This document shows, in pieces, positions 31,101 to 43,339 of a DNA stretch of 64,000 bases. Made by a program: the position numbers and the translations under genes. The notes under the pieces are model-generated. The model was not told the DNA's origin. It worked only from the letters and a program-made list of their open reading frames with translations, and made no database searches. The stretch is from Aquilaria yunnanensis (taxonomy: Eukaryota > Streptophyta > Magnoliopsida > Malvales > Thymelaeaceae). The stretch is taken from assembly GCA_039654915.1 (NCBI GenBank), contig CM077593.1:41944501-42008500 (forward strand), written 5' to 3'. Each line of letters starts with the position of its first letter. Position 1 is the first letter of the stretch.

Positions 31101-32189
31101 ACTCAGGGCAGTCCTCAAAATGTAGGACTCAGGAAAGTCCAACCCTCAACATAGAATGTTGACCTCACGGGAATGAGGCCAAACTCGAGGAAAATAGAAA
31201 TACTTGAAAACCAAATGACTACAAAGGGTTTACTACTAGGTAGCCCGATCGAGCCTAGTGCCACAAAAAGATACTAGACATCAAAATACACTACACAAGT
31301 TTTTTTTTCCCAAAAGAGCAAAAGGACAAGGGTTCCTTCAACTTACTAGCTTTAGGCACTTTGGCTAATGATGCCAAATGTTTCGTTTCATCATAGATGG
31401 AAATTAGAATCTTGTTACAAGGAGGGGTCGATATGCACACACACACACACACACAAGGATGGTATCACCTTCAATCACTCAATATCCTCTTTATGGATGT
31501 GCATTTTACATGTATGTTTATCATAACATGGGAACCCCCCTTAAACCTTGCTTTCAGTAAGGGAGAGGCTTCTTGATACCCATAACTTGAAATATAACCG
31601 ATTATTATGGGTTATTGGACCCAAGGAAAAATTGACGATGGGGGCTTATTAAAGCCTATATAGGCTAAAGGACTAGGAGTGGCTCATTAAGCCCATGATT
31701 GGACTTTATATACAGGGAGTATTTCTCTCACTTTTCTAGATGTTGTATAATGTAGTGTTCATTGATTTGGGCATTAGAGGGGCCTCCGGGTGTCTCACCT
31801 TTGTGGTCCCTCTAACCCCATTCTCTGCCTTTGTGTGTAGGTGGTTAGAGTTGGCCGAAAACTTGGGTATGTTCACTATTTGTTGGAACAGTAAAGTACA
31901 TTATGTATTAGGTCTTCTATATGAATTCTAGTATTTAGACAAAGGATTGTGAGCTTTTAGTATGATCTTACTATATATGACATGATCTTGTAATCTCAAT
32001 CCTACATGGTGAAAGAAAACCTAGGATAGGATCTCAAACTTAACAACCTTGTTTTCACACATTTTTAACAAACAAATTGAATTTAGTTTCAATGTTCATG
32101 ATCAATAAAGTCACATTCAATTTGGCTAGTAGTTTGTAAATATGACTACAAGATATGGATGACCTTGGATGTTGGAATAATGTATTTTA
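31101..32189. other. Gene-free left flank of the copia element
   Basis: A (CA)n tract at 31436-31455 is the only clear feature. Short frames lack motifs. The last 27 bases resemble the right flank of the copia element at 56381-56407. Confidence 0.6.
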
Positions 32190-33593
32190 TGAAGGGTTTT
32201 AGGAGCTAAACAAGCACAGTGGAATAACCGAAACCTTCAAGGATCTAAGTGAAACAGGGTAAACCAAGTGTTCGAAATTTTGATACCTAATATGGTTAAG
32301 ATCTTTCATCCAACTGTGGGGTTGAATCACAAAACCTGAACAGTTGATATGTACAAGCTCTCTATGGTATCCACACAAGCCTCTCGAGATCACCACGTTT
32401 CCACCACATCCTGATAGATGGGTTTCTCTTATGCCCGTAGTGCTAGCTTGTGTCCTCCAAGGAATGGAAAGAGAAAAGTGCGGCTAGAACTTTTGGGAGG
32501 CTAGGGCAAAAAGCCACTAATTTCTCATTATATGATGTATTTATAGTATGACTCAACTTCCAAACTTAATGGTTTCAAAGCCCTAATCCAATTAGGTTTA
32601 ATTTCAAGCTTAATAATGGCTCAACTTTTGAGCCAATTATTAATGCAAAATTATTATGAAACCAAAACCCAAATAAATTGCCCATGCACTCAAATAATCC
32701 AAATAGGCTTTATGTGTGGGACCTAATAGGTTATTACCACGTTGGTAATGATTATAAATCATATTTATGATCATAAGTAATGAGCGGTGTCTAGCAACAC
32801 ATCATTGCTACCCAAGTGACAAGATAGTCGGTGATTCGACTAAACCTCTATGATCATTATTCATATATGGGATTGTCCCTTTGTCCATGATATCAAGACT
32901 AGGCACGAGACATGGAATGTGTCACTTTCGTATAACCCAATCTTTGATTTTTTGATTCTCGAGTAAACGAACTTAAACTGATGACCTTGATATCGTATAT
33001 CAAGTTATCCGAGGATGGCCATGCATTTTCTTAGTCTCACTCTATCAAGAGGCTTGAAGATATCACTCCCGTTACATATGAAGTACAAATCCCATCTTGA
33101 TCAAACAAAACCCTTCACATGATATGTGACATACCCAATGACCACCTTTATGTTCAATCGATTACAAGCAATCAAAAGGAAGTATCAAAGTATATGAGTC
33201 ATATGTAGGGAACCTCGATGACCTTAGGTTAAAGGACTATATATACCATGATCACTATAATAATCACTTATGACACTCATATAACGATCCATGTAGCATT
33301 CTCATGGTGGGTCAGTCTAGTATACAAGTTCTCTAACTTGTACCCATATGTAGACAACATATCTTATATTAGTCTCCACATATGCTAGTCTTTACGTATT
33401 ATTGCAACCAGCTCCACGATAATACTAGACCAAGGATATTTAAGAATATCATAATTCGAGGGTTATAATTATGTTTGATTATGTCACATAGAAAACATAT
33501 AACAAACACAATTATTGGATTAATGCCTTAATAAAATATCATGACTTAATGTGTAAAATACAATCATCTCATGATTGGCTTTTGGGCACAACA
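32190..33593 (-). repeat. 3' LTR of the copia element (1404 bp)
   Basis: On the minus strand it starts TGTTGTGCCCAAAAGCC right after the purine-rich AAGTGGGAGATTTTTAG (33594-33610) and ends CCCTTCA. A TATA box (TATAAATAC) lies at 32538-32546. Large parts match the right LTR pieces and the inverted piece at 53633-54704. Confidence 0.9.
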
Positions 33594-33639
33594 CTAAAAA
33601 TCTCCCACTTGCACTAAATCCAATCATCCATGTATCTAA

Positions 33640-35259
33640 TATTGATGGACCTAGAATGGCTATCATGCTTTTGCTGCGTAAGGGGTTTTGTCAGCAGGTC
33701 AGGAATGTTGTTGTCTGTCGAAGTCCTGCATATCCTCACATTACCCCTCTCAATGATCTTCTTGATGAGATGATAGCGTCGAAGTATGTGTTTGGATCAC
33801 TGGTGAGATCGAGGTTCCTCAACTTATGTGATTGCTCCATTGTTGTCACAATAGAGCTCTATCAGGTGGGCAATGCTTGGAACCACTCTAAGTTTTGTGA
33901 TGAACTTCTTGATCCAAACTACATTCTTCACAGCATCAGAGGCGGCAATGTACTCATATTCTTTAGTAGAGTCGGCTACTGTCTCTTGCTTTGAACTCTT
34001 CTAGCTCACAACACCAGCACCAATACAAAACACATAATTGGATTGCAATTTGAAATCATCCTTATCGGATTGGAAGCTAGCATCGGTGTAACCCCTTACA
34101 ATGGGCTCATCTTCACCTCCAAAAACAAAAAATGCATCCATAGTCCTTCATAAGTACTTAAGGATGTTCTTAATAGCTGTCCAGTGACTTTCACTGGGGT
34201 TCGATTAGTACTTGCTCATTATGCTCAAGGCATATGAGACATCGGGATAAGTACATATCATGACATACATGATAGATCCAATTGCTAAGGCATATGGAAT
34301 CTTACTCATGCATTCTCTCTCATTGGGTGTACTTGGACACTGAGATCTAGAAAGAGTTATACCATGTGATATGAGCAAGAATCCTTTCTCAGAATCTTAC
34401 ATGTTAAACATCTTTAGCACCTTGTTAATGTATGTACTTTGACTTAGGCCGAGTAGCTTTCTAAATCTATCTATATAGATCCTAATGCCTAACACATAGG
34501 CTGCTTCACTTAAGTCGTTCATAGAAAAGCATTTTCTTAGCCAAGTCTTTATAGATTGCAGTTCAGGAATGTCATTCCCAATGAGTAGTATTTCATCTGC
34601 ATACAACACTAAAAAGACAATAGTGTTCCCACTAACCTTCTTGTAGACACAAGGTTCATCTTCATTTTTTATAAAGCCAAACTCTTTGATTGCTTCATCA
34701 AAATGAAGATTCCAACTCCAAGAAGCTTGCTTCAATCCATAAATAGACCTTTGCAACTTGCATACTTTATTGGCATTCTCAGGAGTGACAAAACCCTCAG
34801 GTTGTGTCATGTACACATCCTCAAGTAGCTTTCCATTTAGGAACGCAGTTTTGACATCCATTTTTCATATCTGATAATCATAGTGTGCAGTAATAGCCAA
34901 TAAGATTATGATAGATTTAAGCATGGAAACTAGTGAAAAAGTCTCATCATAGTCAATACCATAAATTTGCTTGAAACCTTTTGCAACCAATTGTCCCTTA
35001 AAGGTTATCACATTAACATCCATGTCAGTTTTCTTCTTGAAAACTCATTTGCACGCTATAGATTTTACCCTTTCAGGTAGATCTACCAAAGTCCATAATT
35101 CGTTTTCATACATAAATTCCATCTTGGACTTTATGGCCACTAGCACTTCTCAAAGTTAGGCCGCGACATAGCTTGTTAGTAGGTTGTGGGCTCATCGTGA
35201 TCCATGAACATCACATCACCAGTGTGAGTCATGAGAAATCCATATCTCTCGGGCTCACA
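33640..35259 (-). pseudogene. pol: Copia RT and RNase H remnant
   Basis: RT part (34861-34397) is open for 154 codons: MDVKTAFLNGKL, IYGLKQASWSWN, VLYADEILLIGND and YINKVLKMF, typical of the copia RT. The catalytic box reads YADE where YVDD is usual, so the second Asp is lost. Downstream, RNase H is readable with stops: STKEYEYIAASDAVKNVVW, IELYCDNNGA, SKHILRRYHLI and DLLTKPL. The left part of RT lies beyond the family L LTR. Confidence 0.9.
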
Positions 35260-35264
35260 CCAAA

Positions 35265-38200
35265 TGTTAGGTACCTCCTAAGTGCTTGGCTTAGGCCAAG
35301 GAATATCAAGGAAAACCAAGGAAAGTGAGAGAAAATAGAAAGGGGAAGTAAGAGAAGCTCTGGAGACTGGTATAGTGACTTATGTGCAAAACTGGAGACT
35401 TTCAGGACTTAATTGCACATAGAAAATGTACTATGGGAAAGCTGGCAGAAAACAGAGAAAGGGGACCAAAATGTACACTTAAATGAGTGGTACAATTAAA
35501 ACTATCAACTTCAAGTTGACCATTTCGGCCATGCAAGTTTAATGGGTGACTAGTGCAAGACTAGCCCAAATTTGGGAGACAACAATGATTACTAGTCAAA
35601 ATCTTGTCTTCCACTATGTGTACTATTCACTAGTTAACTAAACAAACTAACTAGTTTGTAGTCTAGTTATGGCCGGTTATGCATGGGAGTTTTTGTGACC
35701 TTGGTACTTGTGTTACCTTGTGCTTGGCATTATGAGCCAAGATAAGACTTGAGTGTCCATTTTAACACAAGTTTGAGTGGCGGCTTTGAGTATTTATGGA
35801 GTTAAGGGCTACATTGCACCATGCATTTTATTGGAAGGCAAAAGTTAGCATTGTAGCTAACTAAAACCCAAGTCCATTCGGCCGAAACTAGTCAAGACCT
35901 CATTTCCTTCACTTGACTGAAACTTGTTTAGCTCTTGTTCTTGAGTTCTCTCAAGCTTAGTCTCGGATTCAAGCTTCATTGGAGAGGTGTGGAGCTTGGG
36001 TGAAGAATTCATGCTTGAAAGTTTGATTTCGGTGCTAGACTACTTCAAATTCAAGTTGTTCTTGAAGAATCAAGCCAAGGCCAAGAAGGAATCAAGCTAG
36101 GGTTCTTGAGGTAACTTCAATGTTTCCTTGAATTCATGGTAGTTCTTCCATGTACAAGGAACTTAAGTGTTCAATTGAAGTTATGTTAAGCTAAATGAGC
36201 AAAGTATGTCTCAGTTTGGAGGTGGATTGTTGGCCGAATGTGTTCTTGGTGTTCTTCTTCATTTCCATGGAAATTAATCCATGACTAAGTGTTTTTGTTG
36301 CCTATTTGTTGTTGTGCTAGGCAAATTTGAGCAAGGAACATCAAGTTGAACAAAATGAAGTTTGGCCGAAAGGTGCACTTGAGGTAAATGTGTGTTCCTC
36401 ATTTGTTTACATGGCATTGATGCCATGGTCATTGATAAATGATGAGTTGGTGAACATGTGTTGGTTTAGAGTGATGAGGAACATTGATATGTGAAGTTTG
36501 GCTTTATGGCCGAGAGCTTGAAATGGCATGATTTGGTGCTCATAACTTGAATACATGGTAATGATACCATGAAACAATAATCATCAATGATTTGATGCTA
36601 TGTGTTGAATTGGTTGGATAAAGGACATAGATATGTGTAACTAGGCACTATGGCCGAGAACTTGAATTATAGTGGAATGGTGCATTTCACTTGGTTAATT
36701 GGAGATAATGATTTAGATGATGTTCATTGATGATTAGAATATTATGTGGTGTGTTAGAATGATGAGTAACACATGTATATGAAAATGGGCCTTTTTGGCC
36801 GAGAGCTTAAATGTGTGTATCTTAGTGTTCTTCATGTGGGTCATGGTAATTTAATCCATGAGTTAGTGTGTTGATGCCATGTGATTGATTTGGTAGGCAT
36901 TGAGATTGAGGAACACTTGGATACTTGAAGCTTGGTTGTAAGCCGAGAGCTATTGAGGTAGGGTTCACTGGCACTTGACTTTGCTTGGTAATGTACACCA
37001 TGATTCAAGTGTCTAGAGTGGCTAAGTGATGGTTAAATGTGCCATATGACCTTAGTTACTTGATGGGCTTAATGGTTATACTTGGTTGTTTTGTTGATTA
37101 GCTAATTAACTATGGTACATGTACTAGAAATGCAAGTAAATGTGGCCTATTTGCTTGGCATTTTGGGAGCTCCAAATGGAAATGGTGTATGGGTAAGTTT
37201 GTGTGCAAGAAATGCACCTGGGTACATGTATGGCTTATATGGCCGAGAGCAACATTGTGGAGTGTGTATGTGTGCTTGTGTGCTTTGGTGTTTCCTTGTG
37301 CGTGCTAACCCCACTTATGAAATATTTGACTTATTTATCTGTTTTGTATATGTATATGTCTGTTTTTCTTGTCTTGGTGTTTGTTTTGCAGGTTGAGCTA
37401 ACTAAGGGGAGGTTAAGCTTTGAGTGATTACTCAGCTTAACTAAATAGACTTAATATGAGTTGTATATGTTTTAAGTGAATCCTACTGAGTTATATGCTC
37501 ATTGCCCATCCTTTATTTTTCAGGCAAGGACATTCGGCCTGAGTAAGGCTAAGCTGCTTGTGTGTGTGCTTAGTGTTTATATTTTGCTTGTTTTGCAAGG
37601 TATGTGCCAATGTGTGCTTGGCTTAGCATTTTGATTAATTTACAAGTCTTATTTCTTGTTTGGCCGAGACTTATAGTGGAAGTTTGCAGGCTGTAGTTGG
37701 AGACTTGTCTAGGAGAGCTATGGATACCTGGACTGTAGCTTTGATCATAGTGTTTTCCTTCATGACCATGAATGAAGCCATTGGGTTGGTGTTGCAGTGT
37801 GTACTCTTGTATGGCATACTTAAGGTCATGTTTGACCATTAGGAGTCTTAGCATGTAAACTTGGCATAAATACTTTTGGTTTCATGGCATGTGTAGCCAT
37901 GTTATGGTTGCTAGGTAGACTACCCTTTTTGTGTTAATATGAGTAGTCTTTAACACCTAGACTTATATTGCTTCATGGTTTTGTATGCCAAGTTATGTAT
38001 GGATTATGGATAGCATTATGCTGGTTTATGTTGCTGGATATTATGGGCCAAGGTTTGGCACCTTTATGTGAATAGTATGAGCCTTGCTTCATGAAAATGT
38101 TGTGCATAATTATGTGTACCTTAACTGGCCGAGAACACCATGCACATTTTGTATATGGTTTTTCAAAATCTAAACCAAATCTTGTGGGCTTCTTGGTTGC

Positions 38201-38580
38201 CATATAGATAGTACACTTGATGCACACCATTTATGCACTTAAATTGCATTAAGTGTTGCCTTGCTTGTTGTGCAAGAAATTAATTGAACCCTTGCTTGTG
38301 GAGCAAGTTAAGGGTTTGGGCCTTGCCCTTGCTGCAAGTAATTTAATGAATCCACATAGAAGCCACCTGGGCCACCTCCCAGGCTTTTCAATTTAAGAAA
38401 ATAAGACTTAAAGTTAAGTTACCCAAATTGGCCGAATCTAAGAGACTGGAATTAAACTCCAGTTAACAGGTTAAACTCAAGTTGGGAGGTTTAACATGAA
38501 TTTGAAATTTGGGAGTTAAACTTAAGGTTTAAGAGTTAAACCTCTTTAGTGATGGGCCAGGGCCTGTGTGAGGTGTGACA
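35265..38580 (+). mobile_element. Solo LTR of family L (3316 bp), TSD CCAAA
   Basis: It begins TGTTAGGTACC and ends GTGTGACA, and is flanked by CCAAA at 35260-35264 and 38581-38585. It sits inside copia pol. No internal coding region exists, so it is a solo LTR (or a coding-free element). It contains a ~145-bp tandem array at about 36230-36960 with the marker GGCCGAGAGCTT in most units. A CTACTGAGTTATATGCTCAT then TTTTTCAGGCAAGG motif lies near 37485-37525. Short frames in it have no protein signature. Confidence 0.93.
36230..36960 (+). repeat. ~145-bp tandem array inside the family L LTR
   Basis: The marker GGCCGA(A/G)A recurs near 36232, 36362, 36508, 36652, 36797 and 36951 (spacing 130-154 bp). 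Units also share TGGTAATGATACCATGA-like and AGGAACATTGATATGTGAA-like segments. The copy at 1-1863 lacks the array. Confidence 0.8.
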
Positions 38581-38585
38581 CCAAA

Positions 38586-39700
38586 TCCTACTAGACCTAC
38601 ATGGGCTTTGTGCTATAGGAATAGACTCTTGAACCACAACATCTTGTGGTGTCTGTTCAGGTTCCATTTCAACTTCGATGTCCCCTTGTTGTTCTTGAAT
38701 TTCTTCAAGTTCTACTTCCCTCTCACTGGTTCCTTTAGAGATAAACTCTTTCTCTAAAAAGACACTAGTTCAAGCAACAAGCACTTTTTGCTCAGAAGGA
38801 TTGTAGAAATAGTAATCCTTTGTTTCTTTGGGATACCCAACAAAGAGGCATTTATGAGATTTGGGCCCTAGTTTGTTAGAAGATTGATGTTTCACATAAG
38901 CGTCACAGCCCCAAATCTTCATAAAAGACAGACTGGGATGCTTCCCACTCCATATCTCATATGGTATCTTTTGAACCGATTTAGATGGAATTTGGTTTTA
39001 GTGTAAAAGCGGCTATCTCTAGAGCATGTCCCTAAAAGGAGTTTGGAAGGTTAGCTTGACTCATTATAGACCGGACCATGTCTAACAGAGTTTGACTTCT
39101 CATTTCAGATAAATCATTCCATTCAGGTGTACCAGGTGGAGTGAGTTGTGATACTATACCACACTCCTTTAAATAGTCAAGGAATTCTCAATCCAAGTAT
39201 TCTCTTCCTCAATCTGATTGAAGTACTTTGATACTCTTTCTGAGTTGATTCTCTACTCATTCTTGAATTCTTTGAACTTTTCAAAGGATTATGACTTGCG
39301 TCTCATGAGATACACATAGCCATATCTTCTGAAGTCATCAGTAGAGGTAATGAAGCATTGGAAGCCTCCTTTAGCATGTGTAGACATAGGGCTACATACA
39401 TCACTATGTATGAGTTTTAGTAAGTCATTAGCCCTTTCACTTTGCCCTGTGAATGCGGCTTTGGTCATTTTGCCCAAGAAACATGACTCATATGTCTCAT
39501 ATGATTCAAAATCAAATAAGTCCAAGAATCCATCCTTATGGAGCTTAGAATGCGGGTCTTATTTATATGGCCCAAACAATAGTGCCAGAGATAGGTCGGG
39601 TTTGAATCATTCAATCTGACCTTCTTGGTATTCACATTATATATTGGATTTTTTAGTTCTAGAACATACAACCCATTGTTAAGTTAAGCACTACCATAAA
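38586..39700 (-). pseudogene. Copia integrase remnant
   Basis: The pre-integrase zinc region (YLWHYCLGHIN) and the start of the integrase core (ANDLLKLIHSDVCSPM, then TSTDDFRRYGYVYLM) are readable on the minus strand in two frames around 39671-39289. Further integrase and connection sequence continues with stops to the solo LTR. Confidence 0.85.
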
Positions 39701-40059
39701 AGAGTTTACTCAAATAAATAGAACAACATTTGTCCTTTATTATAAATGAAAAAGCTTTCTTGTCAAAACAAGAAATAGAAATCAATTTTTTGCTAATAGT
39801 AGGCACAAAGTAGCAGTTGTCTAATTCTAAAACTAATCCACTAGGTAAAGTGAGAACATAAGTCCCTATGGCTAAGACAGCAACTCTTGCTCCACTTCAC
39901 CTTGGGCTAATCTTTTACTTCTATTTAGATCCTACATATTTGCACAAATGTGAGATCCACATCCAGTATCCAATACCCAAGATGAGGAAGTAGAAAAGTT
40001 GGCCTCTATAACAAAAATACTTAAAGTGGAAGTTTTACTTCCCTTCTCCTTAGCAAGTT

Positions 40060-40860
40060 CTTGAAGATAGAGCTTGTAGTTACGCTTCTAGTGTCTAGGT
40101 TGCTTACAATGAAAGCACTTCCCTTCCTTAACCACACCACTAGATGGTTTCAGTTCAGCTGAAGAAGAATTAGCGTTGGACTTTCCTTTAGCTTTATCCT
40201 TCTTCTTGTTGGTCTTTCCCTTTCCCTTGCCCTTTTGAACCATCAAAATGGGCTTAGCCTTCTTAAGGTTTTACTCAGTAGTTCTCAACATGTTGAGCAA
40301 TTTAGGGAGGGACTTGTTAAGGTCGTTCATGTTATAGTTCATGATGAACTGACTTTAGCTTTCAGGCAACGATTGCAAGACTACATCAACAGCTAACTCT
40401 TTCTGAAGAGCAAATCCTAAACTCTCAAGATTCTCAATGTACTCAATCATCTTGAGCACATGAGGACCCACGGGACTTCTCTCAGACATTTTGCACTGAA
40501 ACAATGCCTTAAAGGTCTCAAACCTCTCATGCCTAGCTTGCTCTTGGAAGAGTATTTTGAGATGTTTGATCATATCGAACACCCCCATGTTTTCATGTTG
40601 CTTTTAAAGTTGAAATTCCATGGTAATAAGCATGAGGCAAGCAACATCCAAAGCATCATTAGAATGCCTCTTGTGAGTATCCCTTTCAGCTCTTGGAGTA
40701 GTGGCAGCAAGCTCATTTGGAATAGGCTGCTCTAGGACATAAGCCTTTCTTGCTTGAGGACTATCCTCAAATTTCGGTACCATTTGAGAAAGTTGGTCCC
40801 ATTAAGCTTTTCTTTCTCAAGGATCGATCGTAATGAAAGTGTCGATGTGTTTTGTGCCAT
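40060..40860 (-). pseudogene. gag: Copia gag remnant
   Basis: From the ATG at 40860 the minus strand reads MAQNTSTLSL, KLNGTNFLKWYRNLR, then the Gag core (LFQEQARHERFETFKALFQ, LESLGFALQKELAVDVVLQSLP), interrupted by stops. A zinc knuckle start, CFHCKQPRH, is readable near 40105. A leader of about 1.4 kb lies between this ATG and the primer site. Confidence 0.85.
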
Positions 40861-42242
40861 GGTAATCTACAATAGTAAATATACAGTGTAAGAGTCATGC
40901 ATTTTAATTCATTTAATAAGGACTTTTATTAAACGATAATCCCACTATTTTACTCAAAATAATAACCCTTGATATTATTTCAGAATACCTCGATGCTAAG
41001 GTATTCTAGTGAGCCAAGATCCATATTTCACCTCAACTTGAGTTAGCCTTGGGTTTTCTTTCGAGTTAAAGTTATTTAGGTAGGCAACTCCTTGCCAATT
41101 GCATCTCATGCAACTCTTGGATAGTTGAGTGAACAACACTTGTCCAAGCTCATCTCATGAACTTAAGCCCAACCCTATGCCTCTAAGTCCCCAATCCTAT
41201 CAGGATGACTTAGTTAAGTCGTACCCAAAGTTAGCAATTTGGATATCACTATTATCCCATCGCGGCTTACCAAGATGAACATAGGTGTTTTGCTTTGGCA
41301 AACCCACCCAATGTTGATTAAAGTCTTGACGAGTGCCAACATTTGGAAGGCATCACATTTACTGACTTAATATTTGGTTTGAGGGATTTTTCTTTTGATC
41401 TCACCAATTATTATCTCTGGTTGTCTTATACATGCATCACATGCAAATATAAAACATGCATCTCATGCTAACAATTAAGTAAATGTGACATGGTTATAGC
41501 CCAAACTAAGCAATATTCTCAAGCCAATGAGAATATCAGAAAAGCATAAGAAAAGAAAAGGGTCTTCACAAGCTACTTCTCCTCTTTACTAGGTTGCCCT
41601 TTTGTTGTCACCTCATTGGACACACCACCTTGGACGATCCCATAATGTACAATTACATCAGTAATCGAAACCTCAAGTTACATTTGAGGGGAGTCAAGTG
41701 AGAAGAGAATGTACAATGAGAATAACAAGAATAAGGCATGACTCGCTGGCCATATTTATAAGTACAACCAACAAGGGCTATAACCATGCACCATGCTTCA
41801 ACCACCAATTAGCATATCATGTCAAATCTCATTCAACAAAAATGCATGCCAATTAACGTGCATTGATTAACCAGTTTTTATTAATGTGTCTTACAATTAT
41901 GTTGCCCGAGATCTTATATTTTGAGCAACTAGGCACCCGAGACCACCTCTATTCGAGCCACCAATAGTACTCTACTCTCGATGCCAAACAGCCCTAATCC
42001 GATTCGTGCTAGGGTTTTGCAACTATTGCAAGAGTCTAATCCATATAGGTATCTCATACCATTCAATCTAGGGTTAATCTTATTAACCAATTTGTGTCAT
42101 TTCTTTATATATCTCATATATTCATTATGAGTTCTGGTTTTATGCATCATGAATCAATTTAATTAATCATGATCGGAAGCAACCAAACACACAATATATC
42201 ATGTAATTTGACATTCAATCCCAATTTAGGGTTTCACAAGTA
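40861..42242 (-). other. Untranslated leader of the copia element
   Basis: Between the primer-binding site and the gag ATG. No frame of note on either strand. Confidence 0.6.
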
Positions 42243-42254
42243 GCTCTGATACCA
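42243..42254 (-). other. Copia primer-binding site (initiator tRNA-Met)
   Basis: The minus strand reads TGGTATCAGAGC, the standard plant copia site complementary to initiator tRNA-Met, one base after the LTR end. Confidence 0.95.
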
Positions 42255-42255
42255 C

Positions 42256-42596
42256 TAAAGGATTTCAGGAGCCAAACAAGTGCAGCGGAATATAACCAAA
42301 ACCCTTCAGGATCTAAGTGAAATGGGGTAAACCAGGTGTTCAAAATTTTCATACCTAATTCAGTTGAGATCTTTCACCCAACTGTTGGGTTGAATCACAA
42401 AACCTGAACATTTGATGTGTTCAAGCTCTTTATGGGATCCACACGAACCTTTCGGGATCACCACACTTCCACCACATCCCGGCAGATGCAATTCTCTTGC
42501 GCCCGCAGTGCTAGCTTGCATCCTCCAAGGAGTGACAAGAAAAGAATGTAGCTAGAACTTTCAGGAGGCTAGGGCAAAAGGCTCCGAATTTCTTAC
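42256..42596 (-). repeat. 5' LTR of the copia element, first piece
   Basis: Matches 32190-32529 of the 3' LTR closely (for example GGTTGAATCACAAAACCTGA), then stops where Tat element B begins. The next LTR bases resume at 54705 with about 107 bp, including the TATA box, missing. Confidence 0.9.
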
Positions 42597-43339
42597 TCAT
42601 AGCCGAAGGGCTATCTGACCAGAACTCAGAGCGTCAGGAAACGCGAGGAAGCTATTGGCCCCCCCGAGGTACTGAACAGACCGCCTTCGAAAATGGAGAA
42701 TCAGCTATTGCAAGCCAAAGAGGATCTTCCCGAAGGCGGAACCCTGAATCAGGGAACTCCCCCAAACTGTGAGCATATTTTCCCGAAGGGGCATCGTCCG
42801 TACCAGAGGATGACCTCGGCCAGGGACCTCGGGAGTACGGTATGAGCATTTAAGGAGCCTCTGACATGCCGCCCACAGACGCTACATGTCACCTCAAACG
42901 GCGATTTGACATGCCGACGCCGTCCAGGTCTTGTCACGACCTGTCTCGGTTCGAGACTCAAGGAGCCTAACACCGGCTACTTGTCCCCTACGCCCAGAAA
43001 TTCAAAGAACATCCGACCGAACACGTGTCGCGATCTGAATGGGCTGGACATTCCTATAAATACTAGGAAACAAACCCTGGCAAAAGGTTGGACTCCTCCC
43101 CCTTGAGAAAACACAGGCGAGCCCACTAAAAACTGTAGTGCTTCCTTCTTACCTTCTCAGAAATCTGACTTGGGCGTCGGAGGCTCTTCCCCAGAAAAGC
43201 ACCCCAGGGACCTCCTAACCCCCTTTTCTGAGCTTCGCAGGCACTTTCCCCTGGGAAACTCCAGCACCAGACTCTCTCCTCCACAGGAAGTCCTCCCGGA
43301 AGTCACCATGCCTTCCAGTGAAGATGTCCACGGACATCA
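42597..43339 (+). repeat. 5' LTR of element B (743 bp)
   Basis: Starts TCATAGCCGAAGGGCTATC; the second base differs from the usual TGAT. TATA box CCTATAAATAC lies near 43053. It ends GGACATCA, two bases before the primer site. Its left flank is CTTAC in copia LTR. Confidence 0.9.

Noticed and set aside
31436..31455. (CA)n tract as a functional Z-DNA element
   Set aside because: It is a short simple repeat in gene-free DNA with nothing to support a function.
33575..33994. 139-codon plus-strand open frame
   Set aside because: It is the reverse strand of the copia RNase H remnant, which reads correctly on the minus strand.
37112..37427. Two overlapping short frames in the family L solo LTR
   Set aside because: They lie inside an LTR with exact ends and duplication, and are rich in Cys and Val from TGT and GTG runs.
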